DNA of 64,000 nucleotides from Dyadobacter linearis (lineage in GTDB: Bacteria > Bacteroidota > Bacteroidia > Cytophagales > Spirosomataceae): NCBI RefSeq assembly GCF_907165045.1, contig NZ_CAJRAU010000008.1, positions 148,616-212,615 of the forward strand, read 5' to 3'. This document shows, piece by piece, positions 9,095-18,478 of this stretch. A program made the translations under genes and the position numbers. The number at the start of each line of letters is the position of its first letter. The first letter of the stretch is position 1. The notes under the pieces are model-generated. The model ran no database searches. It was not told where the DNA came from and worked only from the letters and a program-made list of their open reading frames with translations.

Positions 9095-9674
9095 AACGAT
9101 TTGTGTTGAGAACCGCGAACTAAAAAATCTGGCCTACCACGAAGCCAGACTGAACAGAACGCGGCAGGAACTTTGGGGTTACCAGGATCAGTGGGACCTT
9201 GCTGAAATGATTGAAGTGCCTGATTCTGTGGCTAATACCATTCACAAATGCAGAGTTGTGTATGATCGCAAAATTGACAATATAAAATGGGAACCCTACT
9301 TGCAGCGGCCGATCAAAAAGCTGAAAAGGGTGTACCATAATAGCGTGGATTACAGCTACAAATATGATCAACGCGACGAATTGAATACACTTTTCGCCCA
9401 GCGCGAGGAAGCGGACGATATATTGATCATAAAAAATGGTTGGGTTACGGATTCGTTCTATTGCAATGTAGCATTCAGTGACGAAACCGGCTGGTATACA
9501 CCCAATACCTATTTATTGCCCGGCACGCAAAGGGCGTTTCTAATTGACCAGGGCATTATTCAGGAGCGGCAAATCTCGGAGACTGATATCTTTACATATG
9601 ATTCGGTCAAGCTTTTCAACGCAATGGTAAGTTGGGAAAAAGCGCCTGTGATTGATGTGAGGATGATTGATTAA
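9081..9674 (+). CDS. pabC: Class IV aminotransferase, aminodeoxychorismate lyase-like (PabC)
   Basis: Probable PLP enzyme releasing pyruvate from aminodeoxychorismate to give p-aminobenzoate. Class IV features: early Arg-rich helix (YHEARLNRT), the candidate PLP lysine in VDYSYKYDQR, a strand LIIKNGWVTDSFYCNVAF matching the 'G-x-V-x-E-x-x-x-x-N' element with Asp in place of Glu, and PNTYLLPGTQR, the 'P-x-x-x-x-L-x-G-x-x-R' motif. At 197 aa it is shorter than E. coli PabC (269 aa), a short form often found next to PabB in Bacteroidota. ATG 9081 is preferred over an upstream 9045 start. Confidence 0.85.
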   Translation: MLCIETICVENRELKNLAYHEARLNRTRQELWGYQDQWDLAEMIEVPDSVANTIHKCRVVYDRKIDNIKWEPYLQRPIKKLKRVYHNSVDYSYKYDQRDELNTLFAQREEADDILIIKNGWVTDSFYCNVAFSDETGWYTPNTYLLPGTQRAFLIDQGIIQERQISETDIFTYDSVKLFNAMVSWEKAPVIDVRMID

Positions 9675-9725
9675 TTAATAAAAAGCGAAAGCGAGACAAC
9701 TATTTTTTAACTTTTTCTACACAAA

Positions 9726-12221
9726 ATGACCTCTTTTTTTGAGGAAGAAACCACGCTTTTTGTTGATTTGATTTTGCCGGTTCCGGTGCCTTCGTTATTT
9801 ACTTATCGGGTTCCGCGCGAGCTGAGCGGGCTTGTGAAAGTAGGCGCGCGGGTGATTGTTCAGTTTGGTAAAAAAAGGGTGATTACTGCGGTTATAGCAA
9901 AAATTCACTCGACGCCACCGCCGCAGTACCAGGCGAAATATATCATGGAACTGCTTGATGAGCAGCCTATTGTAACCAATCACCAGCTCGAACTGTTCAA
10001 GTGGGTAGCAGAATATTATCTCTGTAATATCGGCGAGGTACTTAATGTAGCCTTGCCCGCCGGTTTAAAAATCACCAGTCAGTCGAGGATCCAGTTGAAC
10101 CCCGAGTTTGAATATGAGGATCTTCTGACGGATCAGGAAGCGATTGTAATTGAGGAGATCAAAAAACATCAGACACTCTCATACGAAGAGGTGGAGCGGT
10201 TGTTGCAAAAGTCGAATATCACATCTATAATCAAGTCACTTGTAGGCAAACGGGCGGTGATCCTTTACGAGGAAGTGAAGGAAAGATACAAGCCAAAAGT
10301 TGTCAAAAAGATCAGACTGACAAGTGCTTATGTCAGTAATGCGGCGCTGTCTGCACTGGCAGGTTCGCTTGAAAAGAATCAGAAACAGCAGGATATTCTG
10401 CTCAAATACCTCAGTTTCATTCCGGTTTACAATAACCCCGACCTCAATCAAAAGGGTTTAGACAAATCTATTTTCGGCGGCGACGATTCCATTTCCGCTT
10501 CGTCATTGAATACATTAATTAAAAAAGGAATCTTCGAGCAGTTTGAAATATTTATTTCCCGGTTTGAAGAAATTCCCGCAGGTAGTACCACTGCAATTAC
10601 TTTGACTGAAACCCAAACAGAGGCAGTCGCGCAGATTCAGGAGCATTTTAAACACAAAGAAGTAGTACTCCTGCACGGAATTACCGGTAGTGGTAAAACC
10701 GAAGTATACATTGACCTAATCCGTCAAGTGCTCGAAAGCGGCTCGCAGGTACTTTTTCTATTGCCCGAAATCGCATTGACCACACAGATTGTGGTGCGAT
10801 TGAAAAAGGTTTTTGGAGATGTAATGGGAATTTATCACTCTAAATTCTCGGACAACGAGCGCGTCGAAGTTTGGAAAGGGATCCTCGACGGGAAGTTTCA
10901 GTTTGTAGTTGGTGTGCGTTCCGCTATTTTTCTTCCTTTTGATAATCTGGGTTTGATTATTGTGGATGAAGAGCATGAATCTTCGTACAAACAGCACGAT
11001 CCGGCTCCGCGCTATAATGCCCGCGATGTGGCGGTGATTATGTCTTATATGCACAACGGGAAAACGCTTCTTGGCTCTGCAACTCCTTCACTGGAAAGTT
11101 ATTACCACGCGACAAGCGGCAGATATGGATTGGTAGAAATGAAGCAGCGTTTCGGAAATGCCGCACTGCCGACTTTTGAATTGATTGACATTAAAAAAGA
11201 GAAAAAACAGAAGAAGATGAAAAATGAATTTTCGTCTGTTTTGATCGAACATTTACAGCATAACCTCAAACACAAAGAGCAAACGATCCTTTTTCAGAAC
11301 CGCCGCGGGTATTCGCCTTATATGCAATGCGAGGAATGCAACTGGATTTCTGAATGTGCCAATTGTGATGTTAGTTTGACTTACCACATGAAAGTGAGGG
11401 AGTTACGCTGTCATTACTGCGGGCACAAGGAAGAAGTGCCTCGTACCTGCCCCAACTGCGGCTCTCCGAAAGTGAGGACGATCGGCTTTGGTACCGAAAA
11501 GATCGAAGATGAAATTAACCTGATGTTTCCCGAGGCGCGCGTGCAGCGAATGGATATGGATACCACGCGCGCGAAAAATGCATATCAGCAGATCATTCAG
11601 GATTTTGAGGTTGGTGGGATTGATATTCTCGTTGGTACACAGATGGTTAGCAAAGGTCTGGACTTCGATAATGTGAGCATTGTAGGTATTTTCGATGCCG
11701 ACAGAATGATCAATTTTCCGGAGTTCAGGGCCACTGAGCGGGCTTTTCAAATGCTGACACAGGTGAGCGGCAGAGCAGGAAGGAGGGCGGACAAACCGGG
11801 GAAAGTGCTGATTCAAACCGCAAATCCAGGCCAAAAATTGTTGGAAAGAGTTGTCCTGAATGATTATATAGGCATGTACGAATCTGAAATCGGAGAGCGT
11901 GAAAAATATAACTACCCTCCTTTTTCGAGACTGATTAAAGTTACTGTCAAGCATATTGACGAGGCTACTGCAAACCGTGCTGCGAAGGTACTGGCTGAAA
12001 AGCTGGCCGGAAATCTCGGTTTAAGCAGGGTTTTGGGACCTCAGCCGCCACTCGTGGAAAGAGTAAGAAATCTGTTTTTGTTCGACATTCTCATCAAACT
12101 TGAGCGAGAAAAGATTAATTTTAAGGCGGCAAAGTCATTCATACAGGAAAAGGTAATTGACATATTGACCGACAAAACATTGAAAAGCATCCAGGTCGTG
12201 ATTGACGTGGACTGTTTATAA
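9726..12221 (+). CDS. priA: Primosomal protein N' (PriA helicase)
   Basis: 3'-to-5' helicase that restarts stalled forks. In order: N-terminal 3'-DNA-end binding domain (VDLILPVPVPSLFTYRVP); Walker A GITGSGKTEVY near residue 320; DEEH box near residue 414; eight zinc-binding cysteines as four CxxC pairs between about residues 535 and 577; motif V/VI region with GTQMVSKGLDFDNV and QVSGRAGR; C-terminal domain. All motifs are intact at 831 aa. pyk follows after 27 bases in the same direction. Confidence 0.97.
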   Translation: MTSFFEEETTLFVDLILPVPVPSLFTYRVPRELSGLVKVGARVIVQFGKKRVITAVIAKIHSTPPPQYQAKYIMELLDEQPIVTNHQLELFKWVAEYYLCNIGEVLNVALPAGLKITSQSRIQLNPEFEYEDLLTDQEAIVIEEIKKHQTLSYEEVERLLQKSNITSIIKSLVGKRAVILYEEVKERYKPKVVKKIRLTSAYVSNAALSALAGSLEKNQKQQDILLKYLSFIPVYNNPDLNQKGLDKSIFGGDDSISASSLNTLIKKGIFEQFEIFISRFEEIPAGSTTAITLTETQTEAVAQIQEHFKHKEVVLLHGITGSGKTEVYIDLIRQVLESGSQVLFLLPEIALTTQIVVRLKKVFGDVMGIYHSKFSDNERVEVWKGILDGKFQFVVGVRSAIFLPFDNLGLIIVDEEHESSYKQHDPAPRYNARDVAVIMSYMHNGKTLLGSATPSLESYYHATSGRYGLVEMKQRFGNAALPTFELIDIKKEKKQKKMKNEFSSVLIEHLQHNLKHKEQTILFQNRRGYSPYMQCEECNWISECANCDVSLTYHMKVRELRCHYCGHKEEVPRTCPNCGSPKVRTIGFGTEKIEDEINLMFPEARVQRMDMDTTRAKNAYQQIIQDFEVGGIDILVGTQMVSKGLDFDNVSIVGIFDADRMINFPEFRATERAFQMLTQVSGRAGRRADKPGKVLIQTANPGQKLLERVVLNDYIGMYESEIGEREKYNYPPFSRLIKVTVKHIDEATANRAAKVLAEKLAGNLGLSRVLGPQPPLVERVRNLFLFDILIKLEREKINFKAAKSFIQEKVIDILTDKTLKSIQVVIDVDCL

Positions 12222-12248
12222 AAATCATTTCTTACTGCAAAATCCCCT

Positions 12249-13688
12249 ATGTCTTCCAAAAAAACCAGAATTGTTGCAACAGTAGGTCCGGCCTCAGAAA
12301 CAAAAGAAACATTATATGCACTCGCAAAAGCCGGAGTAAATGTATTTCGTCTTAATTTTTCTCACGGTACCCACGCCGACCACCTTGCAAGACTCACTAC
12401 GATCAGGGAGATCAACGAAGAACATGGACTGAATCTGGCGATCCTGCAAGATTTACAAGGACCCAAGATCCGTATTGGCCTTGTGGCTGAAAAGGATGGG
12501 GTTCTGATTGAGCCGGGCAAAAAGCTGATTCTGTCCAATACAGAGGTATTAGGTACTGCCGAAAAGGTTAGTACTCCTTACGATGGTATGTATAACGACG
12601 TTAAAATCGGCGACCGTATCCTGATGGACGACGGAAAACTGGAAGTGCTGGTAACCGGACTTGACGGTAGCGACGTGGTAACGGAAGTAATTTACGGCGG
12701 TTACCTGAAATCTAAAAAAGGTGTAAACCTTCCAAATACGAGAGTATCAATGCCTTCTGTAACAACAAAAGATTACGAAGATCTTGACTTTGGACTTGAA
12801 AACAACGTAGAATGGATTGCTTTGTCATTCGTTCGTACTGCGGCTGAAATCCTGAAAGTAAAGGAATACATCGCGAACAAAGGTAAAACGGCGCGTTTGG
12901 TGGCGAAAGTTGAAAAGCCGGAAGCGATCGTGAATATTGACGAAATTATTGAAGCAAGCGACGCGATTATGGTAGCTCGCGGTGACCTGGGTGTTGAACT
13001 TCCTGCCGAGGAGGTACCGATGATCCAGAAAATGATCGTTGATAAATGTAACAAGGCCGGTAAACCTGTAATTGTTGCCACTCAAATGCTGGAAAGCATG
13101 ATCGACAGCCCACGTGCGACACGCGCGGAGTTGAACGACGTAGCAAATTCAGTGTTAGACGGAGCTGACGCGGTAATGCTAAGTGCGGAAACTGCTTCCG
13201 GTAAATATCCGATCCTTGCCGTTGAAAGCATGACACGGACCATTGAAAAAGTGGAATCGGCTACAAACAGCATTTATTTCAAACACCATGCATTTGTAAA
13301 TGAAAGTCCGGGTTCTTTCAAATTGAACGATAATGTGGTAATGAGCGCCTGCCGCCTTGCCCGTGATACGCAAGCGAGCGCAATTATCGGGATCACGCGG
13401 TCAGGTTATACTTCTTTCCGTTTGTCTCACCACCGCCCAAAGGCGAGTCTGATTATTTTCACTTCTAACAAGGTGTTAATGAATCAATTGGCTCTTTACT
13501 GGGGAACGAAAGTTTATTTTTACGACCGTGATCAAGACGTATCGACTGACGATCTGATCGAGGATATCAAAACGTTTTTGGTTGAAAAAGGCGAGTTGCA
13601 AAAGGGAGATGTATTTATCAATACCCTCAGCATGCCGGTTTCGAGACAACGTAAAACGAATACAGTGAAATTGAGCGTTGTAGAGTAA
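12249..13688 (+). CDS. pyk: Pyruvate kinase
   Basis: Final glycolytic step, phosphoenolpyruvate plus ADP to pyruvate plus ATP. All signatures are present: KTRIVATVGPAS start, NVFRLNFSHG, the active-site strand with lysine (LVAKVEKPEAI), MVARGDLGVELP and VATQMLESMIDSPRATRAE. The 479-aa length is normal and the C-terminal allosteric domain is present (SAIIGITRSGYTSFRLS). A terminator follows 26 bases after the stop. Confidence 0.98.
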   Translation: MSSKKTRIVATVGPASETKETLYALAKAGVNVFRLNFSHGTHADHLARLTTIREINEEHGLNLAILQDLQGPKIRIGLVAEKDGVLIEPGKKLILSNTEVLGTAEKVSTPYDGMYNDVKIGDRILMDDGKLEVLVTGLDGSDVVTEVIYGGYLKSKKGVNLPNTRVSMPSVTTKDYEDLDFGLENNVEWIALSFVRTAAEILKVKEYIANKGKTARLVAKVEKPEAIVNIDEIIEASDAIMVARGDLGVELPAEEVPMIQKMIVDKCNKAGKPVIVATQMLESMIDSPRATRAELNDVANSVLDGADAVMLSAETASGKYPILAVESMTRTIEKVESATNSIYFKHHAFVNESPGSFKLNDNVVMSACRLARDTQASAIIGITRSGYTSFRLSHHRPKASLIIFTSNKVLMNQLALYWGTKVYFYDRDQDVSTDDLIEDIKTFLVEKGELQKGDVFINTLSMPVSRQRKTNTVKLSVVE

Positions 13689-13714
13689 TTTACAAGCTAT
13701 ATTATAGAAGAAGG

Positions 13715-13740
13715 GACTGCTTTAACCGGCAGTCTTTTTT
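13715..13740 (+). terminator. Intrinsic terminator of pyk
   Basis: GACTGC (13715-13720) pairs with GCAGTC (13729-13734), followed at once by six T. It overlaps the stop codon of the convergent gene on the other strand. Confidence 0.85.
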
Positions 13741-14267
13741 GTTTTTGGACTTTCAAATGCATCTATCGCAATGTAATTATCGCCTCCATCGCCACTCATT
13801 TTGTAAATAGTAGCTCCTTTTGGACAATGATCAAATACCAGTTTGAGGTAGTCAATGGGTGGAATAGTATCTCCTGGCCGATTTAAGAATTTAATGTTGG
13901 CAAAGCTTTCAGCCGATAATTCCTGTTCTGAGGAAATGACAAAGCAGGTTCTGCTATCGAGTATGAGATGAATGTGGCTATTAAAATTATGCTGATCCAA
14001 TTTAACAACACTCAGATTTCCCTTCGCCAATACCAGGTAAGTGTTTTGCTCATCGCCTTTAAAGAATTTCTCAAAAAGATACTCCGTGCATTCTTTGAAT
14101 AGCGAATCATATACATTGATATCATTCGCAGGTCCTGCAAATGCAAATCTGATGCATTGAATATTAGCTGCAAGTTCGCGCTCGGCATTTGTTAAGCCGG
14201 CAAGAGGAAAGTCCGAAGAGAGATAGAGGTTTTCTTTGAAGATATTTTGGAAGTGGTATGTTGTCAA
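13722..14267 (-). CDS. Hypothetical protein, 181 aa
   Basis: I do not recognise this protein. It has no signal peptide or membrane segment, several aromatic residues and a rather acidic composition. Distinct stretches are AGPANDINVYDSLFKECTEYLF, read in two parts, and a Gly-rich MSGDGGDNYIAIDAFES near the end. The start is a TTG (or ATT) at about 14267, since the frame is stopped 9 bases further upstream. It follows the T9SS esterase on the same strand after 18 bases and may be the last gene of that three-gene operon. Confidence 0.6.
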   Translation of the reverse strand: MTTYHFQNIFKENLYLSSDFPLAGLTNAERELAANIQCIRFAFAGPANDINVYDSLFKECTEYLFEKFFKGDEQNTYLVLAKGNLSVVKLDQHNFNSHIHLILDSRTCFVISSEQELSAESFANIKFLNRPGDTIPPIDYLKLVFDHCPKGATIYKMSGDGGDNYIAIDAFESPKTKKTAG

Positions 14268-14285
14268 AATGCCAGGTCAAATTCT

Positions 14286-16073
14286 TTATTTAACTATCAC
14301 AAATCTCTTTGTAATACCCAACGTTTCCGCTTGTAGGAGACAGGTATAAGTTCCTGGTGCATTTGATTTCATATCCAAAGGGTAACTGAATTCGCCATTG
14401 GTATGAAATCCATCAGCCAATTTTTTTATGGTTCGGCCGGATACATCTAATACTTCCAATCTAACTGCTCCTGCGGCAGGCAACGTAAATGAGATAATTG
14501 AAGGCTGATCTGTGACGGGATTCGGACTAATTATCAATTTATAGATACTTTCATTACTAACATATGCGTCTTTTCCCTCGGCTGATAAACGTGCAGGTGC
14601 TAGTCCGCAAAAAGCTTTTCTTAAATATTCAGGTGACAAAAGCCAGTTACCATTCGGATCTTTGACGTAGCTGAAACCATCATCACCTGTCGGGTTCGTG
14701 CCAGGTGAATTTGTTTTACTATTCCATCTATATTCATTAAATCCTGCCGCCAGCAAAATCGGGAATCCTGGTAAGCCCATTTGAAAGTTTCCTGTCGGAA
14801 CAATTGCGGCCGGAAACAGATTACTTGCTGTTCCATATATCGCAAGTCTCCATGAAGTTGCCAGATCTATAAGCCCCCACATATAAATGTGAGTTCCGTC
14901 CAGTCGGGTAGATATTCCATCAGTTGATGGGCCTGGATGTACATTTGGATCAGCGCCAATCAGGGCGTTTTGGGCATTGATAACATTCATTGAGGTTGTC
15001 CCGCCTGTCAATGATGCCCGCGCAACATACCAGGTCAAATTCGGAGATCCGAAATCTGTCCGGGATTTATTGATCACGAATTGCAAGCGACTTTGGTAAT
15101 TTGCGGAAGAAGTACCTGCACTATTATCTGCTTCCCCCTGATGCCATAAAACAGCCTTTAGGCCAAATACTTTGCCATAGAATTTTAGGGCATTCTTTAA
15201 ACCTAAGTATGGTTGTCCCTTGGCATCATTCATGCTTACATTGTATAAAGCACATAGATAGGTTCCAAACGCGTTTGTAGTGATACCCTTCGCTCCCTCT
15301 TCCCAATTAAGTACTGTTGTTCCTCCAATAGCAGCGTTGAAGAAAGCCGAAGGCACTTGCTGATTGATTGCGATTTGCTTTCCTAGGGGAGCATAGCACC
15401 AGCTATTGAACCCATTTGCTCCGACACGGAATAAGGTCGGATCTATTTGTGGAATGAGCTTTTCCATCCTTGGGTATGAATAAATATCCTTTATGCATGT
15501 CCCATCAAAATTGTGCACACTAACACAGTCGTAAGAAGGATCGTTAGGTAAATACGTATTTTGATTAAAATTATCACCCTTTCCAATAGCTTGCGCATTG
15601 GACTGCCCGGCAATAATAAATACATCACCTACACCAAAGCGAATTGTCGAAAAAGCCTGTACAGCTGCCCCAACACCACCGTTTGTAGCCATAATTTTTA
15701 AGTCATACCATCCGCCATCAAGATTAGCGAGCTCATTCTTAAACAATCCTGCACTTTTATTGAACAGAGAAAATTGTGTCCAGGGAATCTTGTCAGAGAC
15801 GTATGTACCGAATTGCAAATTCAGCTTTTCTACTTTATAGTAGTAGGTGTATTGAGGACAGGGATCAGTTTCGCTGGTTGGTTCTGTGAAGAATTGCCCC
15901 GTAAAAATTACATTAGCCTTATTTGAACTGTTGCGCTGAGTTACAGACCTATTAATTGGCCAGGTAATGGAAACGGAATATGCCAGCACGGAGATGCACG
16001 AAATCAAAACAATAGTAAATGTGAGAAATAGCCGTTTACAATGTATGTTCTGAACAAATAGGGAAATTTTCAT
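14286..16073 (-). CDS. Secreted SASA-type (sialate O-acetylesterase-like) esterase with T9SS type A sorting domain
   Basis: Extracellular esterase candidate. The serine-nucleophile motif IIAGQSNAQ (S158 from the ATG at 16073), the block LWHQGEADN and the late D-x-x-H pair in RLDGTHIYMWG are the hallmarks of the SASA/DUF303 acetylesterase family acting on acetylated sugars. A long signal peptide (hydrophobic LFLTFTIVLISCISVLAYS) precedes it. The last ~80 residues (LIISPNPVTD ... VRLEVLDVSGRTIKKL ... KRFVIVK) are a type A sorting domain for the type IX secretion system. A GTG at 16106 overlapping the upstream stop is an alternative start. The upstream neighbour is a degenerate SGNH protein, suggesting a joint glycan-related task. 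Confidence 0.83.
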   Translation of the reverse strand: MKISLFVQNIHCKRLFLTFTIVLISCISVLAYSVSITWPINRSVTQRNSSNKANVIFTGQFFTEPTSETDPCPQYTYYYKVEKLNLQFGTYVSDKIPWTQFSLFNKSAGLFKNELANLDGGWYDLKIMATNGGVGAAVQAFSTIRFGVGDVFIIAGQSNAQAIGKGDNFNQNTYLPNDPSYDCVSVHNFDGTCIKDIYSYPRMEKLIPQIDPTLFRVGANGFNSWCYAPLGKQIAINQQVPSAFFNAAIGGTTVLNWEEGAKGITTNAFGTYLCALYNVSMNDAKGQPYLGLKNALKFYGKVFGLKAVLWHQGEADNSAGTSSANYQSRLQFVINKSRTDFGSPNLTWYVARASLTGGTTSMNVINAQNALIGADPNVHPGPSTDGISTRLDGTHIYMWGLIDLATSWRLAIYGTASNLFPAAIVPTGNFQMGLPGFPILLAAGFNEYRWNSKTNSPGTNPTGDDGFSYVKDPNGNWLLSPEYLRKAFCGLAPARLSAEGKDAYVSNESIYKLIISPNPVTDQPSIISFTLPAAGAVRLEVLDVSGRTIKKLADGFHTNGEFSYPLDMKSNAPGTYTCLLQAETLGITKRFVIVK

Positions 16074-16102
16074 AGCTATCAGGATAGTTAAATGTTCATA
16101 AA

Positions 16103-17509
16103 TCACTTCACTTTTTCCATTTCCTTCGCATACAGTCCCACATCGATTAATGGGATTTTTGATTGATACGATGCATTCAAAACTTTGATGACTTCATTTG
16201 CTAATACAGCTTGCCCTATTGCGGAGGGATAAATTCCATCCGCAGAGAAAAAATTACCATGGGAATAAGAAGGATCGATTTTATAACCATCATCAGTAAC
16301 ATAGTTTCCCGATAGAATTTTCTTGTAAATAGCGTAAAAGTCAACTAGTGGATGATTGTATTCCTTTGCCCATTTTGCTACAAATAAATTATTATATAAC
16401 TCGGGTCTCGAAGCTTCCCTTTCATTAATTATATCCAGATCAGTTAGATATTCATTCTCGCTATTCCCATTAAAAAGATCTATTACTTTTCTGGTTGGCA
16501 AAAATATGGTTCGGTTATTTGCCTCCTGAATGTCTTTTTCTGATACCGCAATTTTGATTGGCTTATTCAGCTTAGACGAGAGATTTTTGTAGTTATACCA
16601 ATTGAAGTAAGGAAAGTCGAGAACGTCAGGTATTGTCGCATATACATATTTCGTATTGTTCTTTTTTAGATAGTTGATCACATTTAATTCCCAAAAAACT
16701 TCCCGGGGGCCCAGTAACCCAGCCTGTCCGCCTTGGATATGACTTTGAATATAGACATCGGCATTAATGTCGACTATTGCTACGTCCGGTTGAATTGAAT
16801 TAAGATATTCCCAAACTGACTGTTTTTCCGAATGCACGACTCTTGATAATAAGGAATTTGTCAGATTACCAGTTGTCCATAAATAATTTGCATCCATCGC
16901 GTACGGAGGAAGCGGGATATTATTGCGGTATTGAATTTCATTTAATAATGTAGTCTTTGGGTTCAGTTGGTAAGAATTTGGATGATTGCCTGGAACTGAT
17001 AAGTTATGAACAAGCCCTTGGGAATAGGGTGCGAAGAAGTTTTTCTCAGGGTCAATGTAGGCCAGATTGTTAGTTACTTTTGACCAAGATGGTAATTCTG
17101 AATCAGATTGTCTGAGATAATATCCCGTCCCATTACCGTTCTGTTTATCAAAAACTGCCTGATTGAAGTTTTTTAAACCCATTTGTCTCGCGACGAGATT
17201 GGGATAGGAGGTAAGCTGGCCCTGTCTGGTCAGCCCTCCATCTCTATATCCTGCTGCAGTCCCGGTACCAATTGTTAGTAAAACGGGTTCTTTTTCGCCG
17301 GATTTGAGAGCTCCTAAGTCTACCTTTCCAGATTGCGGCGTCCAATTGAAAGATGGATCTGATTTTACGGGGATACTTACCTCAGAGACAAGCAACGGAT
17401 TGTCCGACTGCCATATACTTTCAATTTTTTCTTCAATGCCGACGTTGCTGCAATTAATTACAGTTCCTGAGCTTAGTATAGCCAGAAAGATTGCTAATTT
17501 AGTTTTCAT
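16103..17509 (-). CDS. SGNH/GDSL-fold lipoprotein with degenerate catalytic site
   Basis: Lipoprotein with a lipobox ending at C20 (TVINC). The fold pattern is that of the Bacteroidota SGNH hydrolases: a strand LLTIG, then AGYRDGGLTRQGQLTSYPNLVA, and a C-terminal block DGIYPSAIGQAVLANEVI. In this family the first block usually reads G-N/D-S-L and the last D-G-x-H-P. Here they read GTGT (residues 81-84, Gly at the nucleophile place) and DGIYPS (Tyr427 for His), so Ser and His are both missing. The reading frame is intact at 468 aa. It may bind rather than cleave its ligand. It overlaps or abuts the downstream esterase gene. Confidence 0.75.
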   Translation of the reverse strand: MKTKLAIFLAILSSGTVINCSNVGIEEKIESIWQSDNPLLVSEVSIPVKSDPSFNWTPQSGKVDLGALKSGEKEPVLLTIGTGTAAGYRDGGLTRQGQLTSYPNLVARQMGLKNFNQAVFDKQNGNGTGYYLRQSDSELPSWSKVTNNLAYIDPEKNFFAPYSQGLVHNLSVPGNHPNSYQLNPKTTLLNEIQYRNNIPLPPYAMDANYLWTTGNLTNSLLSRVVHSEKQSVWEYLNSIQPDVAIVDINADVYIQSHIQGGQAGLLGPREVFWELNVINYLKKNNTKYVYATIPDVLDFPYFNWYNYKNLSSKLNKPIKIAVSEKDIQEANNRTIFLPTRKVIDLFNGNSENEYLTDLDIINEREASRPELYNNLFVAKWAKEYNHPLVDFYAIYKKILSGNYVTDDGYKIDPSYSHGNFFSADGIYPSAIGQAVLANEVIKVLNASYQSKIPLIDVGLYAKEMEKVK

Positions 17510-17836
17510 GACTGATAAGATTTAGATTTAAAATGCTTTTTTAATTCGCCTTGATAAACTAACCGTGGCAATTGGAGTATAGGAATACGCCACAATTGCC
17601 GCAGATTATCGAATCTGAAAGTTCGACACGGGCAAATGTCAATAATTGCGAGAAATGTTGAGAGAGACTTAATTATTGGCAGGCTAGAACTTAGCTGAAT
17701 CCGCTGCTTACTTGTAACTTTTACTATTGGAATAATAGCGGTAATGCAGAAGATTTTTCAAATCTAATATTTTGTACTATCAATACAAATTGGTTTAATA
17801 TTTTCCCTGAATTTCACTTGTAGTAGTCTTCCGTTT
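17510..17836. other. Intergenic region upstream of the SGNH operon
   Basis: AT-rich gap between the start of the SGNH gene and the end of pdeM, both on the minus strand. It should hold the promoter of the SGNH-esterase operon, but no exact TAnnTTTG box with a spaced TTG was found on that strand. No tRNA, repeat or small gene is visible. Confidence 0.45.
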
Positions 17837-18478
17837 TTAACAAACCGAAAATACCTTAGTATCAGTCGTAATATAAATCTTTCTATTCTTCGTTAAATCC
17901 ATTTGAAATCCCCCAGTGAAAACGCCGAAACTTGGCAAAATAGCCTGGTGATTATCTACGACAAAACAAGGCAGGCGAACACTTTGGCGGCCTTTTCCGT
18001 AGGTTGTGAAAACGGGGTGCACGTGGCCGGCGAAGACGAATTTATTCTCAATTGCATCTACTTTCGGGTGATGTGTAAAAACGAAATCACCTTCTTCGTA
18101 ATCATTTAAATGCACTGCAATATCAGCTTCCAAAAACAAGCTCACAGGCAAAATATCGTGGTTGCCAATTACGATCAGCATTTCGATATAATGGTGCTGC
18201 ATTCGCCAGTCGTGAAAAAGCTCCCATTCTGCATTGTACTGGTTGTGAAAAAGGTCGCCTAGGAAGATAATTCGGGTAGCGCCGGTATTTTGAACGAGCT
18301 CATTGAGCCGCTTGAAATTGTTGTCGATCGCATTGGGCGGCACTGCAATTCCTTCTTTTCTGAAATGCGTAATCTTGCCTAAATGGAGGTCTCCGATCAA
18401 TAATGTCTGCGTTTCCTCCCAGAAAATGGCCTTCTGACTTAATAAAATAAAATGTTCCCCTCTAATTTCAATCTGCAT
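17837..18478 (-). CDS. pdeM: Ligase-associated DNA damage response endonuclease PdeM
   Basis: Calcineurin-type metallophosphoesterase. Metal-binding motifs in order: GDLHLGK, GDLFHN, GNHD, FTHHP and GHVHP, all intact. The sequence and the 213-aa size fit PdeM, the phosphoesterase encoded with a bacterial ATP-dependent ligase, Lhr-like helicase and MBL-fold exonuclease. Its start overlaps the end of the helicase gene by 11 bases, indicating a shared transcript. Confidence 0.92.
   Translation of the reverse strand: MQIEIRGEHFILLSQKAIFWEETQTLLIGDLHLGKITHFRKEGIAVPPNAIDNNFKRLNELVQNTGATRIIFLGDLFHNQYNAEWELFHDWRMQHHYIEMLIVIGNHDILPVSLFLEADIAVHLNDYEEGDFVFTHHPKVDAIENKFVFAGHVHPVFTTYGKGRQSVRLPCFVVDNHQAILPSFGVFTGGFQMDLTKNRKIYITTDTKVFSVC

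Noticed and set aside
17610..17635. Possible tRNA (GTTCGAC T-loop-like string)
   Set aside because: No matching acceptor stem, D-arm or anticodon arm around it. No tRNA gene was recognised anywhere in the window.
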